Of a stretch of 64,000 nucleotides of DNA, positions 56,301 to 64,000 are shown in pieces; position 1 is the first letter of the stretch; the number at the start of each line of letters is the position of its first letter. The stretch is taken from the NCBI GenBank assembly GCA_013396915.1, contig VWZL01001357.1, positions 441,020 to 505,019 on the forward strand. The letters are read 5' to 3'. Made by a program: the position numbers and the translations under genes. The notes under the pieces were generated by a model that saw only the letters and a program-made list of their open reading frames with translations, did no database searches and had not been told where the DNA came from. This DNA comes from Stercorarius parasiticus (lineage: Eukaryota > Chordata > Aves > Charadriiformes > Stercorariidae).

Positions 56301-56681
56301 ACATGTGGCCGTGCTTGTGCTGGCAGGGATGAGCATGGGGTGGGGGACACCTGTGCAAGTTGTGGGGACACCTCCTCCAGCCTGAATGGCCTTAGGGAGA
56401 AAGGCTCTGCATTTTGGAGACTGAAGACCTTGCTTCCTCAGGGCCACCCCGGGGAACAGATGCATTTCTGCGACACCCCAAATACCACTCAGCATCCCAA
56501 GAGAGCTGCATCCCTCCCCACATCTCCTCTCCACCCTCCATGGGAGGGAAGGGGCTCAGCCCCCCGACCACAGTACGGACGGGTCTCTTACTTTCTTCTT
56601 GCTACAGTAGATCTGCCACTTCTTCTCTGCCGGCAGCGCGAACATGGCCTCTCTGTGCTTGTCCGTGAGGTCAAGTTCATC
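14095..56681 (-). CDS. DAAM1: DAAM1, dishevelled-associated activator of morphogenesis 1 (24 coding exons, 5' coding exon outside window)
   Basis: DAAM1 is a diaphanous-related formin. It nucleates and elongates unbranched actin and links Dishevelled to RhoA in planar cell polarity signalling. Twenty-four exons on the minus strand join in consistent phase to 995 residues ending VTKLNF. Domains in order: GTPase-binding/FH3 armadillo region (residues 1 to about 330), dimerisation and coiled coil (about 331-459), FH1 (460 to about 515), FH2 (about 520-930), and DAD with [14 protein letters not shown] plus basic KLKRNRKR (about 950-976). The protein starts at [11 protein letters not shown]; relatives have about 61 residues before this, encoded by an exon not found in the window. 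Human DAAM1 is about 1078 residues, so about 22 are lacking, which fits the broken FH1 exon. One intron uses a GC donor. Introns range from about 90 bp to 11.8 kb. Only the exons listed separately are coding within this span. Confidence 0.96.
14745..14915 (-). CDS. DAAM1: DAAM1 exon: FH2 end and basic/acidic helix
   Basis: This encodes 57 residues, [20 protein letters not shown] through [31 protein letters not shown] closes the FH2 post domain and the charged helix leads to DAD. The acceptor is TTTCCCAG and the donor GTGAGC. Confidence 0.95.
17536..17667 (-). CDS. DAAM1: DAAM1 exon: FH2
   Basis: This encodes 44 residues, [20 protein letters not shown] through [12 protein letters not shown], phase 0 at both ends. 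The acceptor is CCCAAAG and the donor GTAAGG. Confidence 0.95.
18317..18377 (-). CDS. DAAM1: DAAM1 exon: FH2 (short)
   Basis: This 61-nt exon completes Asn, then encodes [20 protein letters not shown]. The acceptor is CCAACAG and the donor GTAAGT. It is too short to stand alone but fits both neighbours in phase and family sequence. Confidence 0.93.
19795..19930. repeat. Probable ancient amniote interspersed repeat
   Basis: The block contains CCCCATTGATTTCAGAGGGA, then CAGCACATACTTGAGGGCTT, and a second related unit with GTGTTTAAGGGCTTTGCTGA. I remember this wording (CCATTGACTTCAATGGGA, then CACATGCTTAAGTGCTTTGC) as a common old repeat of bird, crocodile and turtle genomes, but I cannot name the family. 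Confidence 0.4.
20502..20609 (-). CDS. DAAM1: DAAM1 exon: FH2
   Basis: This completes Lys, then encodes [20 protein letters not shown] through RDIPQAAKV plus two bases of Asn. The acceptor is TCCTAG and the donor GTAAGC. Confidence 0.95.
21363..21531 (-). CDS. DAAM1: DAAM1 exon: FH2 core with GNYMNKG motif
   Basis: This completes Ala, then encodes [20 protein letters not shown], then [20 protein letters not shown] and [15 protein letters not shown] plus two bases of Lys. GNYMN is the hallmark FH2 motif. The acceptor is TTTCAG and the donor GTGAGC. Confidence 0.96.
21766..21854 (-). CDS. DAAM1: DAAM1 exon: FH2, followed by a GC donor
   Basis: This completes Arg, then encodes [20 protein letters not shown] and VAEVKPKVE plus one base of Ala. 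The acceptor follows a T9 tract. The donor in the required phase is GAAG/GCAAGT, a non-canonical GC-AG intron; the nearest GT, four bases on, would shift the frame out of the family sequence. Confidence 0.92.
23585..23691 (-). CDS. DAAM1: DAAM1 exon: FH2
   Basis: This encodes [20 protein letters not shown] through DRFLFEMS plus two bases of Arg. The acceptor is TGTTTAG (a weak pyrimidine tract) and the donor GTTGGT. Confidence 0.93.
24459..24543 (-). CDS. DAAM1: DAAM1 exon: FH2
   Basis: This completes Arg, then encodes [20 protein letters not shown] through PKDMLEQ. The acceptor is CTCCCAG and the donor GTGGGC. Confidence 0.94.
28223..28318. repeat. Long hairpin-forming inverted repeat (pre-miRNA-like or MITE-like)
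   Basis: Arms 28237-28257 and 28284-28304 are perfect 21-bp complements with a 26-nt loop. After a 3-nt symmetric internal loop, 28223-28233 and 28308-28318 pair again with one G-T wobble. The total is about 35-nt arms in a 96-nt hairpin inside a DAAM1 intron. Confidence 0.75.
29600..29703 (-). CDS. DAAM1: DAAM1 exon: FH2
   Basis: This encodes [20 protein letters not shown] through [11 protein letters not shown] plus two bases of Arg. The acceptor is TTTGTAG and the donor GTATGG. It contains the FH2 signature region LDGRRAQN-type (here [11 protein letters not shown]). Confidence 0.94.
31048..31077 (-). CDS. DAAM1: DAAM1 30-nt microexon in FH2 linker
   Basis: This in-frame 30-nt exon encodes [10 protein letters not shown] between SAYQRQQ and KEDAIDD. 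The acceptor is GGCTGTAG and the donor GTAAGAG. The human protein has a near-identical ten-residue insert (DFFVNSNSKQ, from memory) that is absent from some isoforms, and a neural DAAM1 microexon in FH2 is known. UGC motifs directly upstream fit SRRM4-type regulation. Skipping keeps the frame. Confidence 0.9.
31078..31110 (-). promoter_or_regulatory. Microexon 3' splice region with UGC motifs
   Basis: Reading the minus strand into the acceptor, a CTGCC-T5 tract is followed by CATGCTTCTGCTATGGCTG and then TAG. UGC triplets between the pyrimidine tract and the AG, with a poor final tract, are typical of neural microexons enhanced by SRRM4/nSR100. Confidence 0.5.
31078..35985 (-). other. DAAM1 intron upstream of the microexon
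   Basis: This 4.9 kb intron separates the microexon from the preceding FH2 exon. Apart from the UGC-rich acceptor region I see no feature beyond a 19-20 bp tandem duplication at about 32802-32840 (GCTCAGACCTGCTCCACA twice). ORFs at 31255-31944 and 33001-33393 have no recognisable product. Confidence 0.6.
35986..36093 (-). CDS. DAAM1: DAAM1 exon: FH2 lasso/linker
   Basis: This encodes 36 residues, [20 protein letters not shown] through [11 protein letters not shown], phase 0 at both ends. The acceptor is CTTGCAG and the donor GTAATG. The conserved [14 protein letters not shown] junction marks the FH2 lasso that wraps the partner subunit. Confidence 0.94.
36209..36446 (-). CDS. DAAM1: DAAM1 exon: FH1 proline-rich region and FH2 start, broken by an N
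   Basis: Before the N at 36335 the frame reads [20 protein letters not shown] and continues to a short run of five prolines. After it the sensible frame ([20 protein letters not shown], then [20 protein letters not shown]) is shifted by one base. Without the N base the exon would be 237 nt and phase 0 at both ends, like its neighbours. FH1 polyproline binds profilin-actin and SH3/WW partners; relatives have about 20 more residues of proline/glycine here. The most likely explanation is a collapsed GC-rich assembly error, not a real mutation. Confidence 0.9.
36767..36954 (-). CDS. DAAM1: DAAM1 exon: coiled coil
   Basis: This encodes [20 protein letters not shown] through [14 protein letters not shown]. 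Heptad-like spacing of Leu/Met with many Lys/Glu indicates a coiled coil before FH1. The acceptor is TTTCAG; the donor is GTGAGA after AGCAGG. Confidence 0.95.
37286..37344 (-). CDS. DAAM1: DAAM1 exon: start of coiled coil
   Basis: This 59-nt exon encodes [19 protein letters not shown] and the first base of Glu. The acceptor is TTTTTAG and the donor GTGAGT. Confidence 0.93.
37830..37968 (-). CDS. DAAM1: DAAM1 exon: dimerisation region
   Basis: This completes Tyr, then encodes [20 protein letters not shown] through NFNIKNVVR and two bases of Met. The acceptor is CTCCAG and the donor GTAAGT. Confidence 0.94.
38092..38209 (-). CDS. DAAM1: DAAM1 exon: FH3/dimerisation region
   Basis: This encodes [19 protein letters not shown] through [10 protein letters not shown] and the first base of Tyr. 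The acceptor is TCTACAG and the donor GTAAGT. Confidence 0.94.
38555..38621 (-). CDS. DAAM1: DAAM1 exon: end of FH3
   Basis: This completes Arg, then encodes [20 protein letters not shown] and EL. The acceptor is CCTTAG and the donor GTGAGT. Confidence 0.93.
39043..39146 (-). CDS. DAAM1: DAAM1 exon: FH3/DID
   Basis: This encodes [19 protein letters not shown] through [11 protein letters not shown] plus two bases of Arg. The acceptor is CTTGCAG and the donor GTGAGT. The exon pairs in phase with its neighbours. Confidence 0.94.
39254..39364 (-). CDS. DAAM1: DAAM1 exon: FH3/DID
   Basis: This encodes 37 residues from [17 protein letters not shown] to [11 protein letters not shown], phase 0 at both ends. 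The acceptor is TTGGCAG and the donor GTGAGC. Confidence 0.94.
39833..40166 (-). CDS. DAAM1: DAAM1 exon: FH3/DID armadillo repeats (largest exon)
   Basis: This 334-nt exon completes an Arg codon, then encodes [19 protein letters not shown] and runs to [13 protein letters not shown]. It contains helical armadillo-type repeats of the diaphanous inhibitory domain, which bind the C-terminal DAD for autoinhibition. The acceptor is CTGACAG and the donor GTAGGT. Confidence 0.95.
42017..42111 (-). CDS. DAAM1: DAAM1 exon: GTPase-binding domain/FH3 junction
   Basis: This encodes [18 protein letters not shown] and continues to LRTKPM plus two bases of Arg. The acceptor is CTTGCAG and the donor GTAATT. 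The charged helix and the following [11 protein letters not shown] match DAAM family formins. Confidence 0.94.
44699..44770 (-). CDS. DAAM1: DAAM1 exon: GTPase-binding domain
   Basis: This encodes 24 residues, [15 protein letters not shown] then IDQLNSMAA, phase 0 at both ends. The acceptor is TGCCAG and the donor GTAAGT. It follows the largest intron in the window (44771-56591), which holds two CR1 insertions. Confidence 0.94.
46388..46909. other. Assembly gap of 522 N
   Basis: This is a run of N inside the CR1 reverse transcriptase region. The flanks are RT motifs expected to lie some hundreds of bases apart in CR1, so the gap probably hides the catalytic part of the RT. ORFs running through the N are meaningless. 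Confidence 0.99.
47315..47345 (+). repeat. CR1 3'-terminal ATTCTATG-type repeats
   Basis: The tail GATTCTATGATTCTATGATT is the short tandem repeat at the CR1 3' end that is recognised in target-primed reverse transcription. It fixes the element's right boundary and orientation. Confidence 0.85.
54858..55335 (-). mobile_element. CR1 LINE fragment (3' end), minus strand
   Basis: The left end reads AATCATAGAATCATAGAATG, then GGTTGGAAGGGACCTTTAAA, the complement of a CR1 3' end. The minus-strand frame encodes [40 protein letters not shown] and a final [12 protein letters not shown] stretch. It is open through this segment but diverged. Upstream of about 55335 the CR1 similarity stops (5' truncation). 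Confidence 0.9.
56592..56681 (-). CDS. DAAM1: DAAM1 exon: start of GTPase-binding domain
   Basis: This encodes 30 residues, [13 protein letters not shown]...IYCSKKK, in phase 0 at both ends. The acceptor follows a strong pyrimidine tract (TTTTCCCCTTTCCAG) and the donor is GTAAGA. It is the most 5' coding exon found. The exon for the N-terminal MAPRKRG-type segment should lie beyond 64000. Confidence 0.94.
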
Positions 56682-59600
56682 CTGGAAAGGGGAAAAAAAA
56701 CCATGCAACATGAGTACACAAATGGGTGATGGCACGGACACAACCCCCCAGATAAGTGGTGCAAATCAATGTGGGGCCACAGCACAGCGGTGGTCCCGCA
56801 GCATCGCCCCGTGACTATTGATTTGTCAGGGCAATGATGCTAATTTTCATCCTGCTGTTGCTGACCTCCCCCTGACTCCTGGGCTACAGCTGGCTGCCAG
56901 GAGGACAGGGCTGCAAACCTCCCTGCCTCATTCCTCACAGACATTGCCTTCATTGCTTCTAAAGGCAGCAAGTGTTTCAGAAAGGACATCCATGAAGCTG
57001 TTACAGCTTCCCGCAAGATAGCCTCGCACAGAGGATTGAGAGCTCCAGATGACAGACCACATCTAAGATACGCACAGTGAAGAACAATTAAAATAGAACC
57101 TTTCTTCTTTACCACCCCAGGTAACTGCTTCACCACTGAGCACCAAGTGGTCCAGCCCATTTCCATTTCTGACACCACCATATCATCAAAAACTGGGGGC
57201 TTTTTTTTTGGCTTTTGGTTTGTTTTCCTATAACTAAAAATAGAAAGCACTTTTCCTAATATCTACAGTTCATAAAGAAGTACACCCACTCCATCAAAAC
57301 TGGACTACATATTGCCCAGTGGAGATAAAGCTGTTTACTGACTGAAACCTTTATTGGTTTATCTGATGTTATTTTAAAGGACACATCCATTTTCGACTTG
57401 GAGGCTCGGTTAGCAGCATGCCCTCCACCAGGATGCCCGAGTATTATCAAAGCCTTGCCACTTCCTGGTGCTAGATGTAGGTCAAAGCTTTTATCAGAGA
57501 ACTAAATAAAACATTCAGGCAGGGCTGTGAGGCTTGTTGCTAAAGCTAACATTGATCTTACAACCATGGATGTCTCTTAAAATCACCACCACTGATGATA
57601 ATCCTTGTGCTGGAGGGCTGTTGGTGCAGTGGTGGGCGTGCTGGAGATGCTGCACGTCACAGGAGAGCCCTGCCATGACCTCCAGCCAACTCATCTCACC
57701 AGGCCAGTGGATTTAATTAAGAGAATCCCCTTTAAAAATTACACACTTAATTCCAGCAACTAATAACAGGAAAAAAAAAAGAAAGAAAGAAACCACATGG
57801 AGACCCATTAAAGATTCCCTGCCTGAATACTAATGCTTATCAACTAAAGCTAGCCCCTGACACCCCAATCAAAGGTAAAAGCCCCATGTGGCAAAAGCTG
57901 ACCAAGATGCCTATGGGTAAAGATGGGTCCCTGCATCAGCAAGCCCACATGCCATGAAGAAATTCAACTGATCTAATTGAAGCTCATATTGCACTCAGTA
58001 GACAAGGCAGGCAGCCTTCAGCTATCTTGTAACCTAAACCTAAGGGCCCTCCAGAGCAACATGCAGCAACAGAGGGTTGCCGGCAGTCCTAACATGTTGG
58101 AGAGGCTTATACATCCATTTCAGGTATTAATTTCACTTCCCGATGAAATTACTCTTCGAAAGGAAAGGTGTCATGGAGCTTTTTCCATTATGTACGCATA
58201 GAGGAGCTTTGCCTCTTCCTTGACCTTTGTCCTCCCATATCAACTGACTCTTCAAACCACTGTACTGCACAGAGCTGACATTGGTGGAGCTCTGGAAGCA
58301 GAGTTGCAAGACACTTACAAGAGAAATAAACATGTTGCTGCAACAGAGACTTGGAAAAAAGTGAGGACTGAGAAAGACGAGACGATCTGAGACACCTCTC
58401 CTCCTCCTGCACCCCGGAGGAGAACTAAGTTGACTCCTCCAACGAGCGCCACTTTCAAACCTCCCCATGGCCTTACAATTTGGGAGGCCAGGGATTCATA
58501 CCCAGCAACTGATCTCCTCCCTAGCCTTGGGCAAGTCTCGTCACCCTTCCATGCCTCAAAACTGAAATTGCACTCCATGTCCTTCGCCATTGCCTCCTCA
58601 GGCTACGAGACACCCAAGCTCTGCCTCAGCCCTAATTCTGCATGTCTAAAGCTGGCTAACAGGATGACATCTGACACAGGGACCCGGCTGAAATTCAGCT
58701 CATTGGAAAAGTACATCTGGGAGTGTGGGAGACGATGAGGGTCTCCTGATGAATATCCACCTCTGTGTTGAGGGTTTAAGTGAGCACAGATAAGTGCTTC
58801 CGCTGTGACCTTGCTTCCCTGACACATGAATCTGGGATTCAGGAAGGAAAGCGCCAGCCATGCACATCTGTACTTAGGTCCTTAGAAAAATATTTATTGA
58901 AACTTTCAAAATACCCATATCCTAAAAATACAACTTGTGCAAATGCTAAGATTTATTAACCAAGAAAAAAAATCTAAACTAAGCTGAAGCCTACACAGGA
59001 GCAAGAAAGGATAAAGCAGAAGAACATATTAGGTGCTGTCACTTGACAATGTGCAAATACATCCAAAAAAGGTACAGAAATGTTTCTGAGCCCCACAGAG
59101 CACACTTCATTGTGCCCCAGCTCTAACAGGTTCGGTCATCGCAGCCCTGCATCACCCATTAACACCTGCCTAATGATATCTTGCAGGATGCTTGGGAGAG
59201 GTGTTTAAAAAAATACTATGTGGCACCCAGTGAATATGAAAATCCTCATAATCAAACAGTGACTAATAACTGTTATTCTGAGTTGTAGCAGTGATTTAAC
59301 CATGAAGAGTCAGGTCTTTGCTGGTTTTATGTGCATGGAGAATTCTTGCACCCACCTCCAGCCCTTCGCTTACGCTCACCGATGGCTACCTCAGTACACC
59401 GTGGCCCCAAGCAGGCTGCTCAGAAATTGCCCTTCAAAATCCAAAAGATCAAGAGAGGACAGGAACACCAGCCATTTTCTGGGGGCTCACAGACCACCGT
59501 ACAAGCACAGCTCTGACAAAGCAATGACTTGGCGGAGTCGTAGCATGGCAGAGAAGCCATGTACAACCTCAAACCCATATGCGCCTTCAATTAATAATCA

Positions 59601-60289
59601 TGAGCTCGACGATTAGGTGATTCTAACTGGCAATTAATTTTATAGGCCATTTGCAAGCCATGCACTGCTGCCACAGCATGCGATGTTGGTAGCTGTTGAA
59701 GAGTGAGAAGATAACCGGTGGCTCGGTGTCCTCCACCCCCATAGCCCTCACCCCTCACTTCAGCCTCCCCTTTCACAGCTCTATGCCTTCCACCTGGCTG
59801 CCTCCCATGGCAGGATCTGCCAACTAGGCTATATTTTTTTTTTTAATTGTGTCAAAGGCACATAAAATAACAGCTTCATTTTGCTACCAAAAGGAAGTCT
59901 CTGCCCGGAGTGTTTTTACTGGAAAGAGATACGCTACTCTTAAATATTTATCCTGAACAGTTAAACTATTCACCTTTAGATCAGGAAACACGTTTCCACA
60001 TTAAATCTTTATTCAAATATAATTTTTAAAAAAACTCATAGGGGAGATTTGATCCTCAGCATGTATTTGCTATTTCTAGGCGGTAAAATACTTCCGTGCA
60101 GCTTGCTTTGCTGATGCTCTCTGCTCACGCCAAGCAAATCTCCCCCTCTCTCTGAGCACGGCGTAGGCTCCAGTGAAGGTGATCCCACACCGTCCTTCAC
60201 AGCTCAGCACGCTATGAGCATGAACCCATGGACCAAACAAGTTTCTATCGAGTGATCTATACCTTTCCCTTGGAGGACACACGGTGGTG

Positions 60290-60358
60290 CTCGGCGAGGT
60301 ACAGACCATGGGAACATCCCTGAGGGGGGGATGTTCCCATGGTCTGTACCTACCCGAG
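60290..60358. repeat. Near-perfect palindrome with 24-bp uninterrupted arms
   Basis: 60297-60320 and 60328-60351 are exact inverted complements (arm GGTACAGACCATGGGAACAT plus flanks) around a 7-nt spacer. Pairing continues with two mismatches out to 60290 and 60358. It would form a very stable hairpin or cruciform. Confidence 0.9.
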
Positions 60359-60359
60359 T

Positions 60360-60510
60360 GGCAACTGGGTTGTATGAGGAGCCCAAGCCACTGGAGGTCC
60401 TCTGGTCCAACACCCTGATTAAGCAAGACCATGTCCAGATGGCTTTTGAATATCTCCAAGGAGGGAGACTACACCACCTCTCTGGTTTGCAGCCACTGTA
60501 GTAACCAACC
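60360..60510 (-). mobile_element. Probable CR1 3'-end remnant
   Basis: The plus strand reads GAGGTCCTCTGGTCCAACAC, then GACCATGTCCAGATGGCTTT and GAATATCTCCAAGGAGGGAG. These are the complements of the conserved end of avian CR1 ORF2 and its 3' UTR. It lacks the terminal octamer repeats. Boundaries are approximate. Confidence 0.6.
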
Positions 60511-61138
60511 ACCTCCTGAAGGCAAAGCCAGATCAACCAGAAAAGTGAGGCGCTGCCGCTGGAAGAGATGTTTAACCCTCGTACCAGAAACGGCATCAAG
60601 TCCAGCCCCAGACTCACCATGTGGTCCTCAGTGCAAGCTCCTGTTCTGCCACTTCACCTATGCCATGGTGGACACTTCAATGAGCATCTTCCATGGGCTG
60701 CTAGCCACAGGCTTTAAGGAGGCAACAGCAGGAAGCCAGCAGGATGCTGCAAATCTCTTGACTTCAGAAATGACCTCCAGGATGAGCTCGTAGAGCTGGG
60801 CGAGCCTGAGCGCTACCCATCCACAGCTGCAACACCCCAGCACAATCATCACTGGTTCTTTCCCTACATCCCACGTGTCCTGTGGGCCACCAAACATTCT
60901 GCAAGAAGTAGCTGAGGAGTAGAGATGCAATAAGGGACAATACAGGGGTCTGCACCCCCAAAATACCTTCAGAGGTTGTAGGAAAAAAGATGAAAAACTT
61001 TTAAAGTCTAATGCACCTTTCTGGCTAACAAAATCGCGTAACCGTAGTACATGGAGCAGACGGTAAAAAATAAGGAGGTCATCCATTGCCATAATTGAAA
61101 TAAAAATTAATTAAAATTTTCTGGGTTGTTCTGCGTTT

Positions 61139-61198
61139 ATATATACATACATATGTGTGCATATATATATATATGCCTCTCTACACACACACATACAC
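61139..61198. repeat. TA/CA microsatellite
   Basis: Low-complexity ATAT/ACAC sequence: ATATATACATACATATGTGT, an ATATATAT run, and ACACACACATACACA. It is a simple repeat and likely polymorphic. Confidence 0.85.
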
Positions 61199-64000
61199 AG
61201 AAGGACATCACCAGGTCAATAAATGACAACATAATAAAAAGCAAGTGAATTTACTACTGATGGATGGATGCAGAGTTTAGAAATTTCTGTGAGACTACAG
61301 TACATAAAGGCAAGACCTCCTGCATTCTCAAATAAAGCATGAGACATCCAAGATTGCACAAAAAAAACCCAACAAAAAAGAAAAAACAAAGAATGAAACA
61401 AGTGGGAACTTTTTGGTAACATTTGGCATTAACTGGTACAGCATGGGAATTAAAAAAAATAAAAAAGGCCTGTTGGAGTCTGCCTCAGCTTCCTTTCTCA
61501 GGGGTCATATCACTTTTTCACTCTTTTCCAGGCATTATTCTCCAAGTTCATCAGTTTGACTTATCCCAGAATGCTGCAGTGTCAAGGGAAATGGCAATCA
61601 GCATTCTTCTCCCCGTACCTCATCTAATCTTCTTCCGCTGGGCGACGGCACTGCCCGCACGTCCAGCTGGGCAGCTGCCTGCCTGCAGCTGCCAGCCCGG
61701 GCTGCGATCTGCACTGGCGTGCAATAAACCTCCACCTCAGAACTGATCTTACTTACCTCGTTATTTTCTTTTTAAGCTGTTTTCCTAAAGAAACAGACTT
61801 ATTACTCAGTGGCTGTTACAGCGCAAACAACAACGCTTGAAACACATCCTGCACCATGGGAGGAGCTTCTCTATCTGTGACATTTATTTAGGTGATTACA
61901 ATTCTCAACGTATGCAGATTTATCTTAGGTGGGTTTTTTTTTTAAATAGGAAGGTAGTGAATGAAGTCTTTTATTTTTAGTATTAGTAATAAAAATACCT
62001 CCTCCCTAGCACACATCTTTTCAGAAATAGTACCCTGAGAACTTAAAAATGATGCCTCAGAGAAACAGACCTCAGCCAATATTATCGCTGTATATTTTTA
62101 ATTTATCCATGACAACCTGCAGCTGGAATTACAGAACAGGAACAAAACTCAGCTATTCATATTTCTTAATGAATAAGCATAACAGATAGGAGATTTTTAT
62201 TAATTTTGCCTTTATCATGTAATGAATTTTTTGAATAAAGGAAATTGCTTACAGCAAGGGAATGAGTAGCAGCAACAGGGAATAATGTGCTAGCACTTCA
62301 AAGTGCTTGTGCCTAGTCAACCTCCTCCCACATCAAATTTTTAGTCCCAAACTGGAAGAGGAAAGACCTCAATCCACCCTGCTCTGCAGCTTTAAGTTAT
62401 CAATCCGAATGCACAGGACAGACGTAAATAAAATATGTATTCCTTTCTTCTTCTGCAGGAAAGATTACAGACATCAATAGATGATTTAGCTCCTCAATAA
62501 ATCCTAGCTGCAGCTGCTTCATGTTCCCATCAGTTCAAATACCTAACTGAGGCAGATAGCATGTACTGCTTTAATATTGTTTCATTTAATTCATTATTTT
62601 AATAGGCTAAAGGTTTTAAAGGTGTTCATAGTCCAATATTAATGTATTTTAAGAGAGAAGTATCTACTTAGCTTTCTCAATCTTTTTTTTTTTTTGGTAA
62701 TATATGTTTATAACCACAAAAATACATTTTTTTTTTATTTATTGAGCTCGACTTTCTGTGACCTTTTCACTGACATTATCTGGAAAACCCTTCTCCCATT
62801 TTAATTAAACACAGGGTACTTTTAGAGTCTGAGTTATTGATCTATGCAGTTTTACCCGGGAGCGCACTCTCAGATCTAGAAGCCCTGCAGGTGGATCACC
62901 AGCACACTTCTTCCACAGAATTGTACATAAACCCCAAGGAAAAAAAAAAAAAAAAAGGTTATTTACGACTGCGATCACTAAAGTTGATTAAATTCAAGTT
63001 AACCACAGCTGGGCTTGACTGTCCTTCAGTGGGTGTACCTCATTCCATAATAAAGCACAGCTGGAAAACAAATAAGAGGAGGTTTCGGATGTGGATCTCC
63101 CACCTATTTATGGACCTAAAGAGGCAGCTCTCTTTTCAATCTCTTTTTATATACCACCTCTGCTGCTGGCATCCCTGAGAGCTACTGAAGTTGGAAGTCA
63201 AGCTAATGAACGGGTCAAGTGTGGCTTCAGATGTCCCCTGCCCGATAGGGATGCTCACTTAGAAAAGCTGTGCATGGTTGGTCTGGGGCTAAAACCTGCC
63301 AAGGTTTCCCCAGATAACACCCTGGGAAGGGCCTAAAAAAGGGGCTGGATGGGAATTAGTGACTGCAAAGCCCCACGCCAACTCGATCCAGAAAGCTTCC
63401 CAAGATTTACCACTCTGTGCATGGGACCCAAAGGATGTGGCCGAGGGAAGCAGGAGCCAGTTACAGTCTGATGTTGATGGGCAACATAAGATGGAAACAG
63501 GCTCCTTGCATACCCATGTCTTGGGTGGGACAAGTGGTCGTCATTTCCCCACAGCTCTGGCTGTGGTCACACCTGGCATCGTAAGGTGATTTTTAAGAAC
63601 TTGAGCAAGTGCAAAGCAGAGAGTCACCCTGTGAGGAGTCAATTTCTAACTGAGGTTTGACATTCAGCAAGATGCCTAGCACAAGCAGGCACTAGATGGG
63701 CTTACAGATGTTAGGTGGTGTTGGGGAAGGGAAGCTGATCCCCATAAATAATAGTATTTACTTGAACACTGGAGTCAATGGAATTAAGGCCGCTGGGCGC
63801 TCAGACAGGATCCTGCCCACAGGGCTGCAGAAAGCCTCAGCTGCCAAAAGTCAACTCAGTGATGCTTGCATGCCAAGGAACTGCCAGACTCTGCCAGCAA
63901 CAGATACTACAGCAGTACGAACAGCTTTCATTTGCATCTGCAAAAGGATACAAGGCAGGCCTGGACTATTCCCAGCAGGAACGATTCCTGCTGAAGTTGG

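Larger units (their letters stand above)
44771..56591 (-). other. Largest DAAM1 intron in the window (11.8 kb)
   Basis: This intron carries a plus-strand CR1 with a sequencing gap (about 45.65-47.35 kb) and a minus-strand CR1 (about 54.86-55.33 kb). The rest is unannotated. AT-rich, homeodomain-site-bearing blocks at about 48.24-48.60 kb and 52.05-52.19 kb might be conserved noncoding elements. ORFs such as the minus-strand one at 48601-49260 look spurious. Confidence 0.65.
56682..64000 (-). other. DAAM1 intron preceding the first visible exon (continues outside window)
   Basis: At least 7.3 kb separates the first visible exon from the missing N-terminal coding exon, which I searched for and did not find. 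Contents: a perfect inverted repeat at 60290-60358, a probable CR1 remnant at about 60360-60510, AT/CA-rich microsatellite sequence at about 61139-61198, and AT-rich blocks at about 62.1-62.75 kb. No gene is supported. Confidence 0.65.

Noticed and set aside
56682..64000. Search for the N-terminal DAAM1 coding exon (basic start segment through the EELDVMFSEL-type end)
   Set aside because: No minus-strand stretch with this sequence and a GT donor in the right phase was seen; the exon must lie to the right of the window.
1..64000. CRISPR arrays, tRNA or rRNA genes, bacterial operons
   Set aside because: No regularly spaced direct repeats, cloverleaf genes or rRNA segments were seen; the window is vertebrate nuclear DNA.

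Overview
The window is vertebrate nuclear DNA, almost certainly from a bird. The evidence is spliced, AG/GT-bounded exons, CR1-type LINE fragments (including the typical avian CR1 3' ends with ATTCTATG-like repeats near 47330 and 54870), and two genes that are neighbours in amniotes. No bacterial, plasmid, CRISPR or phage features are present. I cannot resolve the species. Layout: (1) Positions 1-1152 (+) hold the 3' 383 codons of a single-exon orphan class A GPCR that I identify as GPR135; its start lies left of the window. (2) About 2.6-11.5 kb is intergenic, with one old CR1 fragment near 3.2-3.4 kb and no supported gene. (3) From 56681 down to 14095 on the minus strand lie 24 coding exons of DAAM1, a diaphanous-related formin of the planar cell polarity/non-canonical Wnt pathway, followed by a roughly 2.6 kb 3' UTR ending near 11.5 kb. 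The two genes are convergent (tail to tail). The first coding exon of DAAM1 (about 60 residues in relatives) and the promoter lie right of 64000. (4) The long 5' introns hold the CR1 insertions: a 5'-truncated element with a 522-base N gap (about 45.65-47.35 kb), an older one at about 54.86-55.33 kb, and a likely 3' remnant at about 60.36-60.51 kb. The DAAM1 exons join in frame into 995 residues: GTPase-binding and FH3 armadillo region, dimerisation/coiled coil, FH1, FH2, and DAD with a basic tail. Points of most interest are: a 30-nt in-frame microexon in FH2 (31048-31077) with UGC motifs at its acceptor; an FH1 exon interrupted by one N, where the reading frame breaks and about 20 residues of proline-rich sequence seem to be missing; a GC-AG intron (donor at 21764-21765); and two strong inverted repeats in introns (28223-28318 and 60290-60358). 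No undescribed multi-gene system was found; this is a conserved gene pair with interesting splicing and structural details.
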